A stretch of DNA of 40,036 nucleotides. Source: an uncultured Burkholderiales bacterium (lineage in GTDB: Bacteria > Pseudomonadota > Gammaproteobacteria > Burkholderiales > Burkholderiaceae_C). Below the pieces are notes generated by a model that ran no database searches, was not told the origin of the DNA, and was given only the letters and a program-made list of their open reading frames with translations. Of the stretch, positions 8,199 to 16,960 are shown one piece after another. The stretch covers positions 1 to 40,036 of the forward strand of contig CAIMNS010000092.1 of NCBI GenBank assembly GCA_903842945.1, in the 5' to 3' direction. Position numbers and translations under genes: made by a program. The stretch's first letter is position 1, and every line of letters starts with the position of its first letter.

Positions 8199-9773
8199 AT
8201 GACACCCTTTTCATTGTTTCAAAAATTAAGGTTCTGTATTTGCCTGCTCGGCTTGAGCTTGTTGTTTGCTCATGCTCAAACGCCTAACACCACTCGAAAG
8301 GATGCACGGCTTCCAAGCTTAGGGGACGGCTCTGAGATGGCGCTGGGGGAGGAAAGGCACATTGGCGAGTCGGTCATGCGGGAAATTTTTAAAGATCCAG
8401 ATTATCTGGAAGATCCTATCTTGTTGGATTATTTGCTCTCTGTTTGGCAACCACTCATTGAGGCATCAAAACTGAGGGGTGACTTGTCTGCTGAAATGGA
8501 GCAACGCTTTGCCTGGCAGGGCTTTTTAGTGAAGGACCCTAGCATCAATGCCTTTGCATTGCCTGGTGGCTACATGGGGGTGCATTTGGGCCTGATTTCA
8601 GCCGTTTCAAACCGAGATGAACTGGCCTCTGTGCTTGCTCATGAATTGAGTCACATCACGCAAAGACACATCTCCAGACTTTTTGCGCAACAAGCCCAAC
8701 AAACACCGTTGATGCTTGGCGCCATGGTGCTGGGTATCATCGCAGCAGGTAAAAACCCCAATGCGGCCAGCGCCCTCATGGTGGGTGGCCAAGCTGTAGC
8801 GACCCAAAGCCAGCTTAACTTCTCTCGAGACATGGAGCGCGAGGCAGATCGAGTTGGGTATGGCGTGATGCTGCAGGCGGGCTATGAAGGCAGTGGCTTT
8901 GTAAGTATGTTCCAAAAACTTCAACAAGCCTCTAGACTCAATGACAATGGTTCTTACCCCTACTTAAGAAGTCATCCCCTGACGACAGAACGTATCGCTG
9001 ATATGGCATCCAGGCAAGTTGGTTTGTCTGAAGGCGTGAATCCTCAAAACTCGATGCCCAGCAATTGGGGGCATTTGGCGATGAGCGCCAGGGCTAAAGT
9101 TTTAACCAAGTCCAACTCGGACGCCTATCAACTCAACATTGATTTAGCCCATAAAGCGCTTAGAAATCCCAATGAAACCTTGTCCAATCAAATCGCATTG
9201 CTGTACGCAGGAGTTTTATCATCCCTAAAAGTCTCCAACATCAACCAAGCAAGGCAGTTTCTCAGCACGTTGGAAAAACTGTCTTATCAGGCAAAAACAC
9301 CTGAGTTCAGTTTGCAATTGTCTTTGTTACAAGCACAGTTTTTTTATGAAGAGAATCAACCCATGCTTGCCTTGGGCATTCTTGACGCCCTGCCAAAATC
9401 ACGTGCCGTTCAATTCATGCTTTGTGATAACCAACTCAAACTCAACACCAGAGATGCCAAATTAGCTTGCACCCTCTCTCTAAGAGACTGGTTGAGCGCT
9501 CATCCCAAAGATATCCATGCCTGGGAATTGTTGTCTGATGCACAACAAAAAAGTCAAGATCTTCTGAGCTCTATTCGTTCGATGGCAGAAGCATTTGCGT
9601 TGAAGTTTGACTATGCCCCTGCAATCGATAGATTGTATGCCGCGCAAACATTGTCCAAAGAAATCAGCAAAAAAACCGGTCTCACCAAGGCTCAAGAAGT
9701 GGAATCTTCCATCATTGACTCTCGGCTGCGAACTTTATTGGCTCTGCGTCGAGAACAGTCGCTCCAACGCTGA
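8199..9773 (+). CDS. BepA/YfgC-like M48 metalloprotease with TPR region
   Basis: This periplasmic zinc metalloprotease of 524 aa resembles BepA (YfgC), which assists or degrades outer-membrane proteins such as LptD in E. coli. A signal peptide is clear ([17 protein letters not shown], cut near residue 26). The zinc motif HELSH is at about 148-152, preceded by [17 protein letters not shown]. The third ligand Glu lies in the EREAD motif near 213-215. [12 protein letters not shown] closes the peptidase domain, and the remaining 230 residues are helical and TPR-like, as in BepA. Its 3' end overlaps the convergent YvlD-like gene by 39 bp. Confidence 0.9.
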   Translation: MTPFSLFQKLRFCICLLGLSLLFAHAQTPNTTRKDARLPSLGDGSEMALGEERHIGESVMREIFKDPDYLEDPILLDYLLSVWQPLIEASKLRGDLSAEMEQRFAWQGFLVKDPSINAFALPGGYMGVHLGLISAVSNRDELASVLAHELSHITQRHISRLFAQQAQQTPLMLGAMVLGIIAAGKNPNAASALMVGGQAVATQSQLNFSRDMEREADRVGYGVMLQAGYEGSGFVSMFQKLQQASRLNDNGSYPYLRSHPLTTERIADMASRQVGLSEGVNPQNSMPSNWGHLAMSARAKVLTKSNSDAYQLNIDLAHKALRNPNETLSNQIALLYAGVLSSLKVSNINQARQFLSTLEKLSYQAKTPEFSLQLSLLQAQFFYEENQPMLALGILDALPKSRAVQFMLCDNQLKLNTRDAKLACTLSLRDWLSAHPKDIHAWELLSDAQQKSQDLLSSIRSMAEAFALKFDYAPAIDRLYAAQTLSKEISKKTGLTKAQEVESSIIDSRLRTLLALRREQSLQR

Positions 9774-10094
9774 GTCGATAAAAATATTGAACAAGCTGTA
9801 AATCAAAGATCCAAACATGGCATGCCCAAACGTTTGAACTTGAAAGCCTTCCAGCATGGCTGATGCCATCCAAAACAAGAAGGCATTGATCACAAATAAA
9901 AATAGACCTAAAGTGATCAAGGTCACTGGCAGGGTCAACACCACCAAAATAGGTCTGACAATTAGATTTAAACAACCAATCACCAGCGTTGCAAACAAGG
10001 CCGACTGAAAGCCATTGATAGCAATTCCCGCATCAATATATGAAAGGCTCATCAGTGCAAAGGCACTCAAAAACCACTTAAAAAGTATTTTCAT
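9735..10094 (-). CDS. Phage-holin-4/YvlD-like small membrane protein
   Basis: This 119 aa membrane protein has four hydrophobic segments. The family pattern is visible: NLIVRPILVVLTLPVTLITLGLFLFVINAFLFWMASAMLEGF, typical of the Phage_holin_4_2 (YvlD, DUF360) family. Despite the name these are ordinary chromosomal proteins of unknown role, and no phage genes are near. The last 39 bp overlap the 3' end of the M48 protease on the other strand. The gene is divergent from the DUF3717-DUF1289 fusion. Confidence 0.88.
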   Translation of the reverse strand: MKILFKWFLSAFALMSLSYIDAGIAINGFQSALFATLVIGCLNLIVRPILVVLTLPVTLITLGLFLFVINAFLFWMASAMLEGFQVQTFGHAMFGSLIYSLFNIFIDSALERLFSTQSQ

Positions 10095-10229
10095 GTTAAG
10101 ACAACGATCTGATGGTTTGGCGCGATGCTTGGCTTTCGCTTTATAAGTTTAGTTTATATCAGGGCTTGTTGACACACTATATACCGTTTTCTGGATTTTG
10201 AGGATTTATACGTTTATGATAGCCAACCT

Positions 10230-10661
10230 ATGTCTTCTATACACATCACCGATATTGAGGCGGCCATCAATTATTGGCGCAACAAAGACCCCTCAAAAGA
10301 TGGCATCACACTCTCTAGTGCATTGAGATCACTTGCACATGTTTACGCACTGATGGTTCACTTTCATGAAGAAGAAGTCTCCATCAAAGGCTTTCCTTCA
10401 CAGGCCATGGAAGCATGGATGGCCTGGTATGAAAGCGTTGAAGATACCCCATGCATCGCCATTTGCTCTACAAGTCAGGGTGACGAAATTTGCAAGGGTT
10501 GTGGTCGTACTTTCCAAGAGGTACAGGATTGGACCCAAATGAATCCCTCGCAAAAACGCCATACATGGAGAAGAATCACCATGGAAAATACCGCATGGCG
10601 ATTCAATCGTTACCTTGAGCGAGCTTCCCTGAAAGCGATAAAAATCGATATGCCCGATTGA
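10230..10661 (+). CDS. DUF3717-DUF1289 fusion protein
   Basis: This 143 aa protein has two recognisable parts. Residues 1-70 match the DUF3717 pattern (ITDIEAAINYWRNKDPS, ALRSLAHVYALMV, AWMAWYE). Residues 73-120 match DUF1289, a short cysteine motif domain (TPCIAICSTSQGDEICKGCGRTF, then W and RRI), with Cys at about 75, 79, 88 and 91 that could bind a metal. Neither domain has a known function. The normal DUF3717 protein is a separate small protein in many Burkholderiales. No clear ribosome site precedes the ATG. It converges with purB (15 bp between stops). Confidence 0.85.
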   Translation: MSSIHITDIEAAINYWRNKDPSKDGITLSSALRSLAHVYALMVHFHEEEVSIKGFPSQAMEAWMAWYESVEDTPCIAICSTSQGDEICKGCGRTFQEVQDWTQMNPSQKRHTWRRITMENTAWRFNRYLERASLKAIKIDMPD

Positions 10662-10676
10662 TCAAGTGTGGTGACC

Positions 10677-12113
10677 TTATGGTTGCCCAAGTCGTTTGGC
10701 AAGGGATGCTGCTAAGCCAAGGTAAGTTTCTGGCCTTAGGGCGAGCAAGCGCTCCTTTTCTTGAGAAGGTATGTCCAATGCTTCAATCAATTTTTTTAAG
10801 TCGCCTTGCGTCACAGTCCGCCCCCTTGTCAGCTCCTTAAGACTTTCATACGCCCCATGGACACCATAACGACGCATGACCGTTTGTATAGGTTCTGCCA
10901 AAACCTCCCAGGCCGCATCCAAGTCTTCAGCAAGCTTAGCATGGTTGATTTCTAATTTTGATAAGCCCGTCAACAAAGATTGATAAGCCAAAATAGAATA
11001 CCCAAAAGCAACGCCAACGTTACGAATGACCGTGCTATCGGTCAAATCTCTTTGAAAGCGACTGATGGGAAGTTTTTCACTCATGTGTCTTAGCAATGCG
11101 TTGGCCAGGCCGAGATTGCCTTCAGCATTTTCAAAATCAATCGGATTGACTTTGTGCGGCATTGTGGATGAACCAATTTCTCCCTCTTTTAAGCGTTGCT
11201 TGAAGTAACCCAAGGAGATGTACCCCCAAATATCCCTGCACCAATCGATCAAAATAACGTTGAGCCTCGATAGAGCGTCAAAGAATTCAGCCATGTAGTC
11301 ATGCGACTCAATTTGCGTGCTGTAAGCCTGAAAACTCAAGCCCAAACCCAAGTGATTGTCCAAGGGGGAACCTTCCCTATAAGCGGGTCCCTCAATCACA
11401 TTTTTAGCAACTTGTTCCCAATCAATGTCTGGATAAGCAGCCAATTGAGCATTGTAATTACCCACCGCACCATTCATCTTTGCCATCAAGGAGATTGACT
11501 CGAGGCGATTTCTAGCATTTTTTAAACGAACAACAAAATTAGCAATTTCCTTACCAACCGAGGTCGGGGTTGCAGTTTGTCCATGTGTTCGAGACAGCAT
11601 GGGTACATCAGCATACTCTTGGGACAAACCCTTCATCGTTTCAATGACACTACCCAAGAAAGGCAACAACACTTGGTCTCTAGCAGCTTGAATTTGTAAG
11701 GCATGGCTGGTGTTATTGATATCTTCACTGGTCATCGAAAAGTGAACCATTTCTCCCATGTTTTCCAATTCTTTTTTAACCGATGCATTCATGTGCTTGG
11801 CTTTGAATTGACTCTTTATCCAATACTCCACAGCCTTCACATCGTGATTGGTGGTTTTTTCGATTTCTTTGACTTCAAGAGCCTGGTCGTGCGTAAAGTT
11901 TTGAAACAAGCCAATCAAATAGGCTTTACTTTCGTTAGAAAGGGGGGGGCACTCTCTCAAGCCCAATTGACTTAAAGCAATGAACCAAGTGATTTCTACT
12001 TGTACACGACGCTGTATATAGCCCATTTCCGACATAATGGGTCTTAAACTGGACACTTTGGCCGCATATCGACCATCCAAAGGCGATAATGCAAGTAAGG
12101 GAGAATAGTTCAT
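10677..12113 (-). CDS. purB: Adenylosuccinate lyase
   Basis: PurB acts twice in purine synthesis, releasing fumarate from SAICAR and from adenylosuccinate. It has 478 aa. Seen are the N-terminal LSPLDGRYAAKV, the conserved TTNHDVKAVEYWIK, MTSEDINNTSHALQ, SRTHGQTATPTSVGKEI, the fumarase-superfamily signature GSSTMPHKVNPIDFENAEGN (about residue 315), and LPISRFQRDLTDSTVIRN. A run of eight G on the plus strand (11942-11949) falls in codons near residue 55. The reading frame is intact. It is divergent from the GST gene. Confidence 0.98.
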   Translation of the reverse strand: MNYSPLLALSPLDGRYAAKVSSLRPIMSEMGYIQRRVQVEITWFIALSQLGLRECPPLSNESKAYLIGLFQNFTHDQALEVKEIEKTTNHDVKAVEYWIKSQFKAKHMNASVKKELENMGEMVHFSMTSEDINNTSHALQIQAARDQVLLPFLGSVIETMKGLSQEYADVPMLSRTHGQTATPTSVGKEIANFVVRLKNARNRLESISLMAKMNGAVGNYNAQLAAYPDIDWEQVAKNVIEGPAYREGSPLDNHLGLGLSFQAYSTQIESHDYMAEFFDALSRLNVILIDWCRDIWGYISLGYFKQRLKEGEIGSSTMPHKVNPIDFENAEGNLGLANALLRHMSEKLPISRFQRDLTDSTVIRNVGVAFGYSILAYQSLLTGLSKLEINHAKLAEDLDAAWEVLAEPIQTVMRRYGVHGAYESLKELTRGRTVTQGDLKKLIEALDIPSQEKERLLALRPETYLGLAASLAKRLGQP

Positions 12114-12273
12114 GTAACCATTTTAAACGCCATGAATGCCATCCCATTGGACCTTGAATTGAAATGGTATAAACAAACTTTTTATATGGTATTCATGCTT
12201 TAACTCGTCGCTATGACACAACACAAGTTTAAGGCCACACCTTAGAATCGTTCTCTATCTACAAATTTTAAAA

Positions 12274-12891
12274 ATGAAACTTATTGGTGCAATTACAAGC
12301 CCTTACGTGCGCAAGGTTCGCATCGTGATGGCCGAAAAAAAACTTGACTATCAACTCTTACACGAAGAGGTCTGGTCTACCCAAACCCAAATATCTGAAT
12401 TTAATCCTTTAGGCAAAGTTCCCTGCTTGATCATGGAAGGCGGGGAGGCGTTGTTTGACTCCAGAGTCATCGTTGAGTATTTGGACACCCTCTCACCCGT
12501 TGGTAAATTAATCCCTAGCAGCGGCAGAGAAAGGGCTGAAGTAAAAACTTGGGAGGCCTTATCAGACGGCGTTTTAGATGCCTGCATTTTGGCGCGTCTC
12601 GAGCAAACTTGGGCTGGTCGAAGCGAGCAAGAGCGCTCGAAAGCCTGGATTGATCGACAAATGGGAAAAGTCACGACAAGTCTTGCTGCCATGGAGAAAG
12701 GCTTGAATGAAAAACCTTTTTGTTGCGGCATCCATCTGAGCTTGGCTGATATTTCAGTGGGCTGCAGTTTGGGCTATTTAGACTTTAGGTTTCCGAATTT
12801 GAACTGGCGCGACTCACACTCTGAACTTGGCCGTCTTTTTGAAAAAATAAGAACTCGTGCGTCTTTTATTGAAACTGAACCGCACTCATAA
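12274..12891 (+). CDS. Glutathione S-transferase family protein (YibF-like)
   Basis: This cytosolic GST-fold protein has 205 aa. The thioredoxin-like N-terminal domain begins MKLIGAITSPYVRKVRIVMAEK and has the conserved NPLGKVPCLI (cis-Pro) and DSRVIVEYLD (glutathione binding). The helical C-terminal domain includes LSLADISVGCSLGYLDFRFP. The order SPYVRKVR and the length resemble E. coli YibF; the substrate is unknown. The last 6 bp overlap the end of the convergent NTF2-like gene. Confidence 0.9.
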   Translation: MKLIGAITSPYVRKVRIVMAEKKLDYQLLHEEVWSTQTQISEFNPLGKVPCLIMEGGEALFDSRVIVEYLDTLSPVGKLIPSSGRERAEVKTWEALSDGVLDACILARLEQTWAGRSEQERSKAWIDRQMGKVTTSLAAMEKGLNEKPFCCGIHLSLADISVGCSLGYLDFRFPNLNWRDSHSELGRLFEKIRTRASFIETEPHS

Positions 12892-13341
12892 GTCAGTTCC
12901 TATTTTTTTCTTGAGCCATCGCAAAGCATGTCCAAGCAAGGGGATTTTTTCATAGACCTCCTCTGCAGCATCCCAATAATCGCGATGCATCTTCACCCTC
13001 CACTGGTTCAAATCATCAGAGGCCCATATAAGATGACTTGCCCCATGAATGACCCTTTGCTCTTTGGGTGACCAGTCTTTCAAGGAGTAAATAAATTCCC
13101 ATGTTAAAAAAGATTGCTCTCCTTGCGTCACAACTTCTTTAACGCTGAAGGATGGGGCTTGAGTTGTATGAAACATATGCTCAAACAATTGAATTATTTT
13201 GTTGTGCCCAACAACTTCATTAAATGGGTCTTTAAAGCTTGCCTGATCGGCGTAGAGATCTTTGATCTCAGATAAGTTGTTCATTGATATATTTTCATAA
13301 AAATAAACCAAATGTTTAACTTGTAATTCTATCGGTTTCAT
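12886..13341 (-). CDS. NTF2-like (SnoaL-type) protein
   Basis: This 151 aa protein is of the NTF2/SnoaL fold. Seen are HLVYFYENISMNNLSEIKDLYADQASFKDPFNEVVG, then FEHMFHTTQAPSFSVKEV and HGASHLIWASDDLNQWRVKMHRDYWDAAEEVY, as in the NTF2 members found next to SDR and FAD genes of this operon type. The function is unknown; a binding or enzyme-accessory role is likely. It is the last gene of the minus-strand operon, 8 bp after the SDR. Its end overlaps the convergent GST gene. Confidence 0.82.
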   Translation of the reverse strand: MKPIELQVKHLVYFYENISMNNLSEIKDLYADQASFKDPFNEVVGHNKIIQLFEHMFHTTQAPSFSVKEVVTQGEQSFLTWEFIYSLKDWSPKEQRVIHGASHLIWASDDLNQWRVKMHRDYWDAAEEVYEKIPLLGHALRWLKKKIGTDL

Positions 13342-13349
13342 ATTTATGC

Positions 13350-14132
13350 TTAAACCTTACTTTGCTTGGTCGCACTTTTAATCAATTTGAAGTACAGAGC
13401 GTATGGGAAAAGTTTTAAGAGTTTAAGAACCCTTGTGAATCGTTTCGGATAATGAATTTCAAAATCGCCCTTGCCCCAACCCTTGACCATCTCTCGCGCA
13501 GCAACATCCGCAGAAATCAAAGCCGGCATATGAAAGTTGTTTTGGGCAGTTAACGGGGTTTGTACAAAGCCTGGGTTGATAAGGCTCACGCCAATTCCCA
13601 GATCATGAAGATCAAAGTACAAGGATTCACTCAAATTGATCAATGCGGCTTTGGTGGGCCCATAGGCCAAACTTTTAGGCAAACCTTGATAGCCAGCAAC
13701 ACTGGAGATCATGCCGATGTGGCCATAACCCTGGGACATCAAAGGGGGCAATATATAAGACAAGACTCGGCATAAACCCAAATAATTGATGTCGTTGTGC
13801 TTGACCATTTCGGCCAAATTATATTGACCTGCACTTTGTTCTAAATAATGACCTGCACAATAAATGACGACATCGATGCCTTGATGATTTTTTACGACAT
13901 TGAATGCCTTTTCAATACTGTCGATGTTCATCACATCGATATCAACCGCTATGCTTGATGAGTGATCACGTACGAAAGCGTTCAATGCTTCCATGCTCCT
14001 AGCCGATACTGCTACCTTTGCACCCAAACTGGCCAATTCAATTGCACAAGCCATTCCAATTCCACTTGATGCACCTATCAGCCAAACACTTTTATTGGTC
14101 CAGTCGACAATGGGTACGTTAAGGGGCTTCAT
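13350..14132 (-). CDS. SDR-family NAD(P)-dependent oxidoreductase
   Basis: This short-chain dehydrogenase has 260 aa. The cofactor motif is SVWLIGASSGIGMACAIELA; further family elements are VVIYCAGHY (NNAG position), the catalytic Ser in GMISSVAGYQG and Tyr/Lys in YGPTKAAL. The C-terminal tail PKRFTRVLKLLKLFPYALYFKLIK is basic and hydrophobic and may contact the membrane. Its ATG overlaps the DUF3833 stop (ATGA), showing translational coupling. In related operons the SDR accompanies the FAD protein and DUF1365; the substrate is not established. Confidence 0.92.
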   Translation of the reverse strand: MKPLNVPIVDWTNKSVWLIGASSGIGMACAIELASLGAKVAVSARSMEALNAFVRDHSSSIAVDIDVMNIDSIEKAFNVVKNHQGIDVVIYCAGHYLEQSAGQYNLAEMVKHNDINYLGLCRVLSYILPPLMSQGYGHIGMISSVAGYQGLPKSLAYGPTKAALINLSESLYFDLHDLGIGVSLINPGFVQTPLTAQNNFHMPALISADVAAREMVKGWGKGDFEIHYPKRFTRVLKLLKLFPYALYFKLIKSATKQSKV

Positions 14133-14728
14133 TGATTTTGTTTCTTTGCAACTGGGGACTCTTTAGAAAAAGAAAGAGTCACCTCGCCCAAATAAATTCC
14201 CCACTTTGACATGCGCGCTTTGTTCAACATGACTTTTTCGTCAATCTGATACATCCAGTCCTCAAATTGAACCTCCCAAGTGTTGTTGTCAACCGGCAGG
14301 GAGAGGATATATTTCCACTGAAGTGCATTTCCACTGCTTTTACCATTTGCAAAACCAATCACATCGTCTGCCGTCCCTTGGTATGAACCGCCGCCTAAAT
14401 CCTTTAACTTCCATATCCTCTGCTGTTGAGTTCCATCAGAATAAAGGAATTTTTCATCTAAAACACCTTCATCTCCAACCCAAGAACATTGCATGAGCAC
14501 CGTGAATCTTTTAATGACTTCTCCGTTTCTATCGGTAAATATACCCCACGCTTTGACCTCACCATTGAAGAACTCTTTCAAATTCAACTGTGGCCTTTCA
14601 TTTTGGTAGCTCAATACATTGGGACTTGAACAACCTTGTACTGTCAACATCAGTGCAAAAATAGATATACAACTGGCAGCACGGAAAAACTTCACTTGCT
14701 CCATCAAATATGAAATAACTTTACTCAC
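14129..14728 (-). CDS. DUF3833 lipoprotein
   Basis: This 199 aa DUF3833 protein is probably membrane-anchored. The signal segment CISIFALMLTVQGC ends in a lipobox-like VQGC (Cys near residue 33). The rest matches the family: LNLKEFFNGEVKAWGIFTDRNGEVIKRF, WKYILSLPVDNNTWEVQFEDWMYQIDEKVMLNKARMSKWGIYLGEVTL. The GTG at 14728 has AAGGA about 7 nt upstream; a later ATG at residue 9 is an alternative. Family function is unknown, but members co-occur with DUF1365 and FAD amine-oxidase genes. A 74 bp gap separates it from DUF1365, where other genomes often have a methyltransferase gene. Confidence 0.88.
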   Translation of the reverse strand: MSKVISYLMEQVKFFRAASCISIFALMLTVQGCSSPNVLSYQNERPQLNLKEFFNGEVKAWGIFTDRNGEVIKRFTVLMQCSWVGDEGVLDEKFLYSDGTQQQRIWKLKDLGGGSYQGTADDVIGFANGKSSGNALQWKYILSLPVDNNTWEVQFEDWMYQIDEKVMLNKARMSKWGIYLGEVTLSFSKESPVAKKQNQ

Positions 14729-14802
14729 GATTTTTCCTTGTTATTTAAATAAGCTCTTAAAGAAGATTTTTATTCAACCCTTCGTTTTTTAAGATTATTT
14801 TT

Positions 14803-15612
14803 TTAATTCACTGGAGTAACCGCTTTACCGAGAGTGACAAAGTCCTCAGGTAAAGTCGGGAGTGCATGAAATTTAGCGCCTTTGAACCACAAAATCAAGG
14901 CCTGAAAGTGAATTTTCAAAATTACACCAAATGTCATCAAAGGGTAGCGTAAAAGTGCTTTTCTTTTACTCATTTTTGATATCTCTTCCAACATACCACT
15001 CACACTGGTTTTGAGTAACAAGCCTTTGTCATCCAAATAATCGATCCTGACAAGCATCTTTAATCCATTCAAAGTTCTCTCTTTATCACTGTGACTTGAT
15101 ATAAATCTAAATCGATACTCTCCCTCTGTTTGTATAAACGGGGAAACATGAAAAACTTTTTTTGCAAAATATTCATGTCCGAGTTTTGGCGATTCGATCA
15201 AGTAACAATGCCTTTGACCAAACGTGTTATTGACCTCAACCAATACAACCTTCAGTTCCTTGTTCACACTGTAACCATACCAAAAACTCACGGGTTTGAA
15301 TGCGTATCCCCAAACCCGTGGAAAACACTGCAGCCAAATTTCACCATCCACACCAGTAATACCATATTGATCTAAAACATTTTCAAACCACTTTAGTGAA
15401 CTACATCCTTTTGGGGATGTAGGGTTGCCATGATCTGAATCATAAAAAGACAAACTAGAAAATTTATTAATGGTCAAAAATGGATGGACGGATGGACTCA
15501 ATCGACGCATTGGCAAATAGATAAAGTAACTAGGATAGTTGAACTGATGGAGTTTTGGTCGACTCCTTTCATGCCTAACCTGTCCAAAACCAATGTAAGC
15601 CTGCTCCGTCAC
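14803..15612 (-). CDS. DUF1365 protein (COG3496)
   Basis: This is a protein of about 269 aa from the DUF1365 family. Conserved parts are GQVRHERSRPKLHQFNYPSYFIYLP, NPTSPKGC, RVWGYAFKPVSFWYGY and VLVEVNNTFGQRHCYLI. The start chosen is GTG at 15612, overlapping the upstream stop by four bases (GTGA) and preceded by GGAGG. The longer open frame runs inside the FAD gene and is not conserved. DUF1365 is tightly linked to COG2907 flavoproteins and usually to a CFA-synthase-like methyltransferase. Its biochemical role is not established. Confidence 0.92.
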   Translation of the reverse strand: MTEQAYIGFGQVRHERSRPKLHQFNYPSYFIYLPMRRLSPSVHPFLTINKFSSLSFYDSDHGNPTSPKGCSSLKWFENVLDQYGITGVDGEIWLQCFPRVWGYAFKPVSFWYGYSVNKELKVVLVEVNNTFGQRHCYLIESPKLGHEYFAKKVFHVSPFIQTEGEYRFRFISSHSDKERTLNGLKMLVRIDYLDDKGLLLKTSVSGMLEEISKMSKRKALLRYPLMTFGVILKIHFQALILWFKGAKFHALPTLPEDFVTLGKAVTPVN

Positions 15613-16952
15613 ACAAGCCCTCCTAAATTCAAGTCCTTGATGATTGAGTTCGCAGCGAGTTTTCCTGCTTGTAATCCGTCCTCGTGAAATCCATAACCCA
15701 TCCACGCTCCGGCAAACCAAGTCTTCTTGTATCCATTTATTTCTGCCATTTTGGCTTGAGCCCTGACGGCCTCTTGATCTAGAACCGGATGAGCATATTG
15801 GATGCGCTTCAGTATCTTACTTTCATCAATATGACGGCGTTGATTCAATGTAACAAATAGATTTTCCTTGAATGGAAGGGGTTGAAGTTGGTTGATCCAG
15901 TAATGCAAGCATACGCCGGTGGCCTTGGAATGATCCGACACATGCAGATTTTCAAAATTCCAAGCAGCCCAAGCAATTTTTTTACTGGGCATGATCGACT
16001 GATCCCTATGAAGGATTGCTTCATTTTGCTTTGTCTTAACACTTCCTAGAATTTCAAGCTCTTTAATGGTTGGATCACCCAAAATGCTTATCGCTTGCGG
16101 CGCATGCGTCGCCATGACAACCGCATCAAATTCTTCAAATCGAGTTGTTGTGTAAACACGTACTTTTTCAATAGCGTCTTCTTGAAATCTTTCGATTTTT
16201 ACAACTTCACAATTTAATCGCTTATCGACTATTTGATCTGTGATTTTTTTGACATAGTTCTTTGAGCCACCTTCTACAGTGAACCACTGCGGTCTATTTT
16301 GCACTTGCAACAGTCCATGGTTGTGACAAAAGCGTGCTAGGCTGATGGCTGGAAATTCAAGCATTGTTTCTGGCTCACAACTCCAGATACATCCAAGCAT
16401 TGGCAATAAATATCCCTCTTGAAATATTTTGCCAAACTTATTTTTTTTTAAATAGTCTTTCAAATTCAGTGCGTTGTTTTGCTCCAGATTTAATCTGGAG
16501 TCATTTTGCACATACTTTGTTGTCAACTCATTGAATCTGATGATTTCTTTCAAAAGCAACCAGAATTTAAGGTTAAAAATATTTTTTCTTTGAGCAAAAA
16601 CTGAATTTAAATTAGAACCGCTCCACTCAAGTTTTCTGCTTAACCAATCCACTTTGGCTTGAACTGAAAATGACATGTCTGATGGGAATGTCTGCACATT
16701 CATTTCTTCAAACATTTGTATCAGTCCAGGGTAAGTTCTTTCATTGAAGACCAAAAATCCTGTGTCAACACCATAAGTTTCAATGATATTTTTTGTTGAC
16801 TCTAGTTCTACATCTACCGTATTTGCATGACCACCAAAATAATCTTGTTTTTCGTAAAGGGTAACGTCGACTTTATTTCGCAAAAAGTAAGCCACCGATA
16901 AACCAGAAATCCCGGAGCCAACAATAGCTACTTTTTTATTCAATACACTCAT
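15609..16952 (-). CDS. FAD-dependent amine-oxidase-like protein (COG2907)
   Basis: This flavoprotein of 447 aa has a Rossmann FAD motif at the start (VAIVGSGISGLSVAYFL) and EKQDYFGGHANTV behind it. VDTGFLVFNERTYP and LPMLGCIWSC are typical of the COG2907 group, as are VVMATHAPQAISIL and NEAILHRDQSIMPSKKIAWAAWNF. The C-terminus WFAGAWMGYGFHEDGLQAGKLAA closes the FAD site. Members lie in operons for lipid modification under photooxidative stress in other proteobacteria (for example the RpoE-ChrR regulon), so oxidation of membrane fatty acids is a reasonable inference. It starts 8 bp after gpx. Confidence 0.93.
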   Translation of the reverse strand: MSVLNKKVAIVGSGISGLSVAYFLRNKVDVTLYEKQDYFGGHANTVDVELESTKNIIETYGVDTGFLVFNERTYPGLIQMFEEMNVQTFPSDMSFSVQAKVDWLSRKLEWSGSNLNSVFAQRKNIFNLKFWLLLKEIIRFNELTTKYVQNDSRLNLEQNNALNLKDYLKKNKFGKIFQEGYLLPMLGCIWSCEPETMLEFPAISLARFCHNHGLLQVQNRPQWFTVEGGSKNYVKKITDQIVDKRLNCEVVKIERFQEDAIEKVRVYTTTRFEEFDAVVMATHAPQAISILGDPTIKELEILGSVKTKQNEAILHRDQSIMPSKKIAWAAWNFENLHVSDHSKATGVCLHYWINQLQPLPFKENLFVTLNQRRHIDESKILKRIQYAHPVLDQEAVRAQAKMAEINGYKKTWFAGAWMGYGFHEDGLQAGKLAANSIIKDLNLGGLV

Positions 16953-16960
16953 TTTCTTGA

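Noticed and set aside
9735-10094. Prophage remnant suggested by the holin-like gene
   Set aside because: The YvlD/holin-4 family is chromosomal and no phage genes are nearby.
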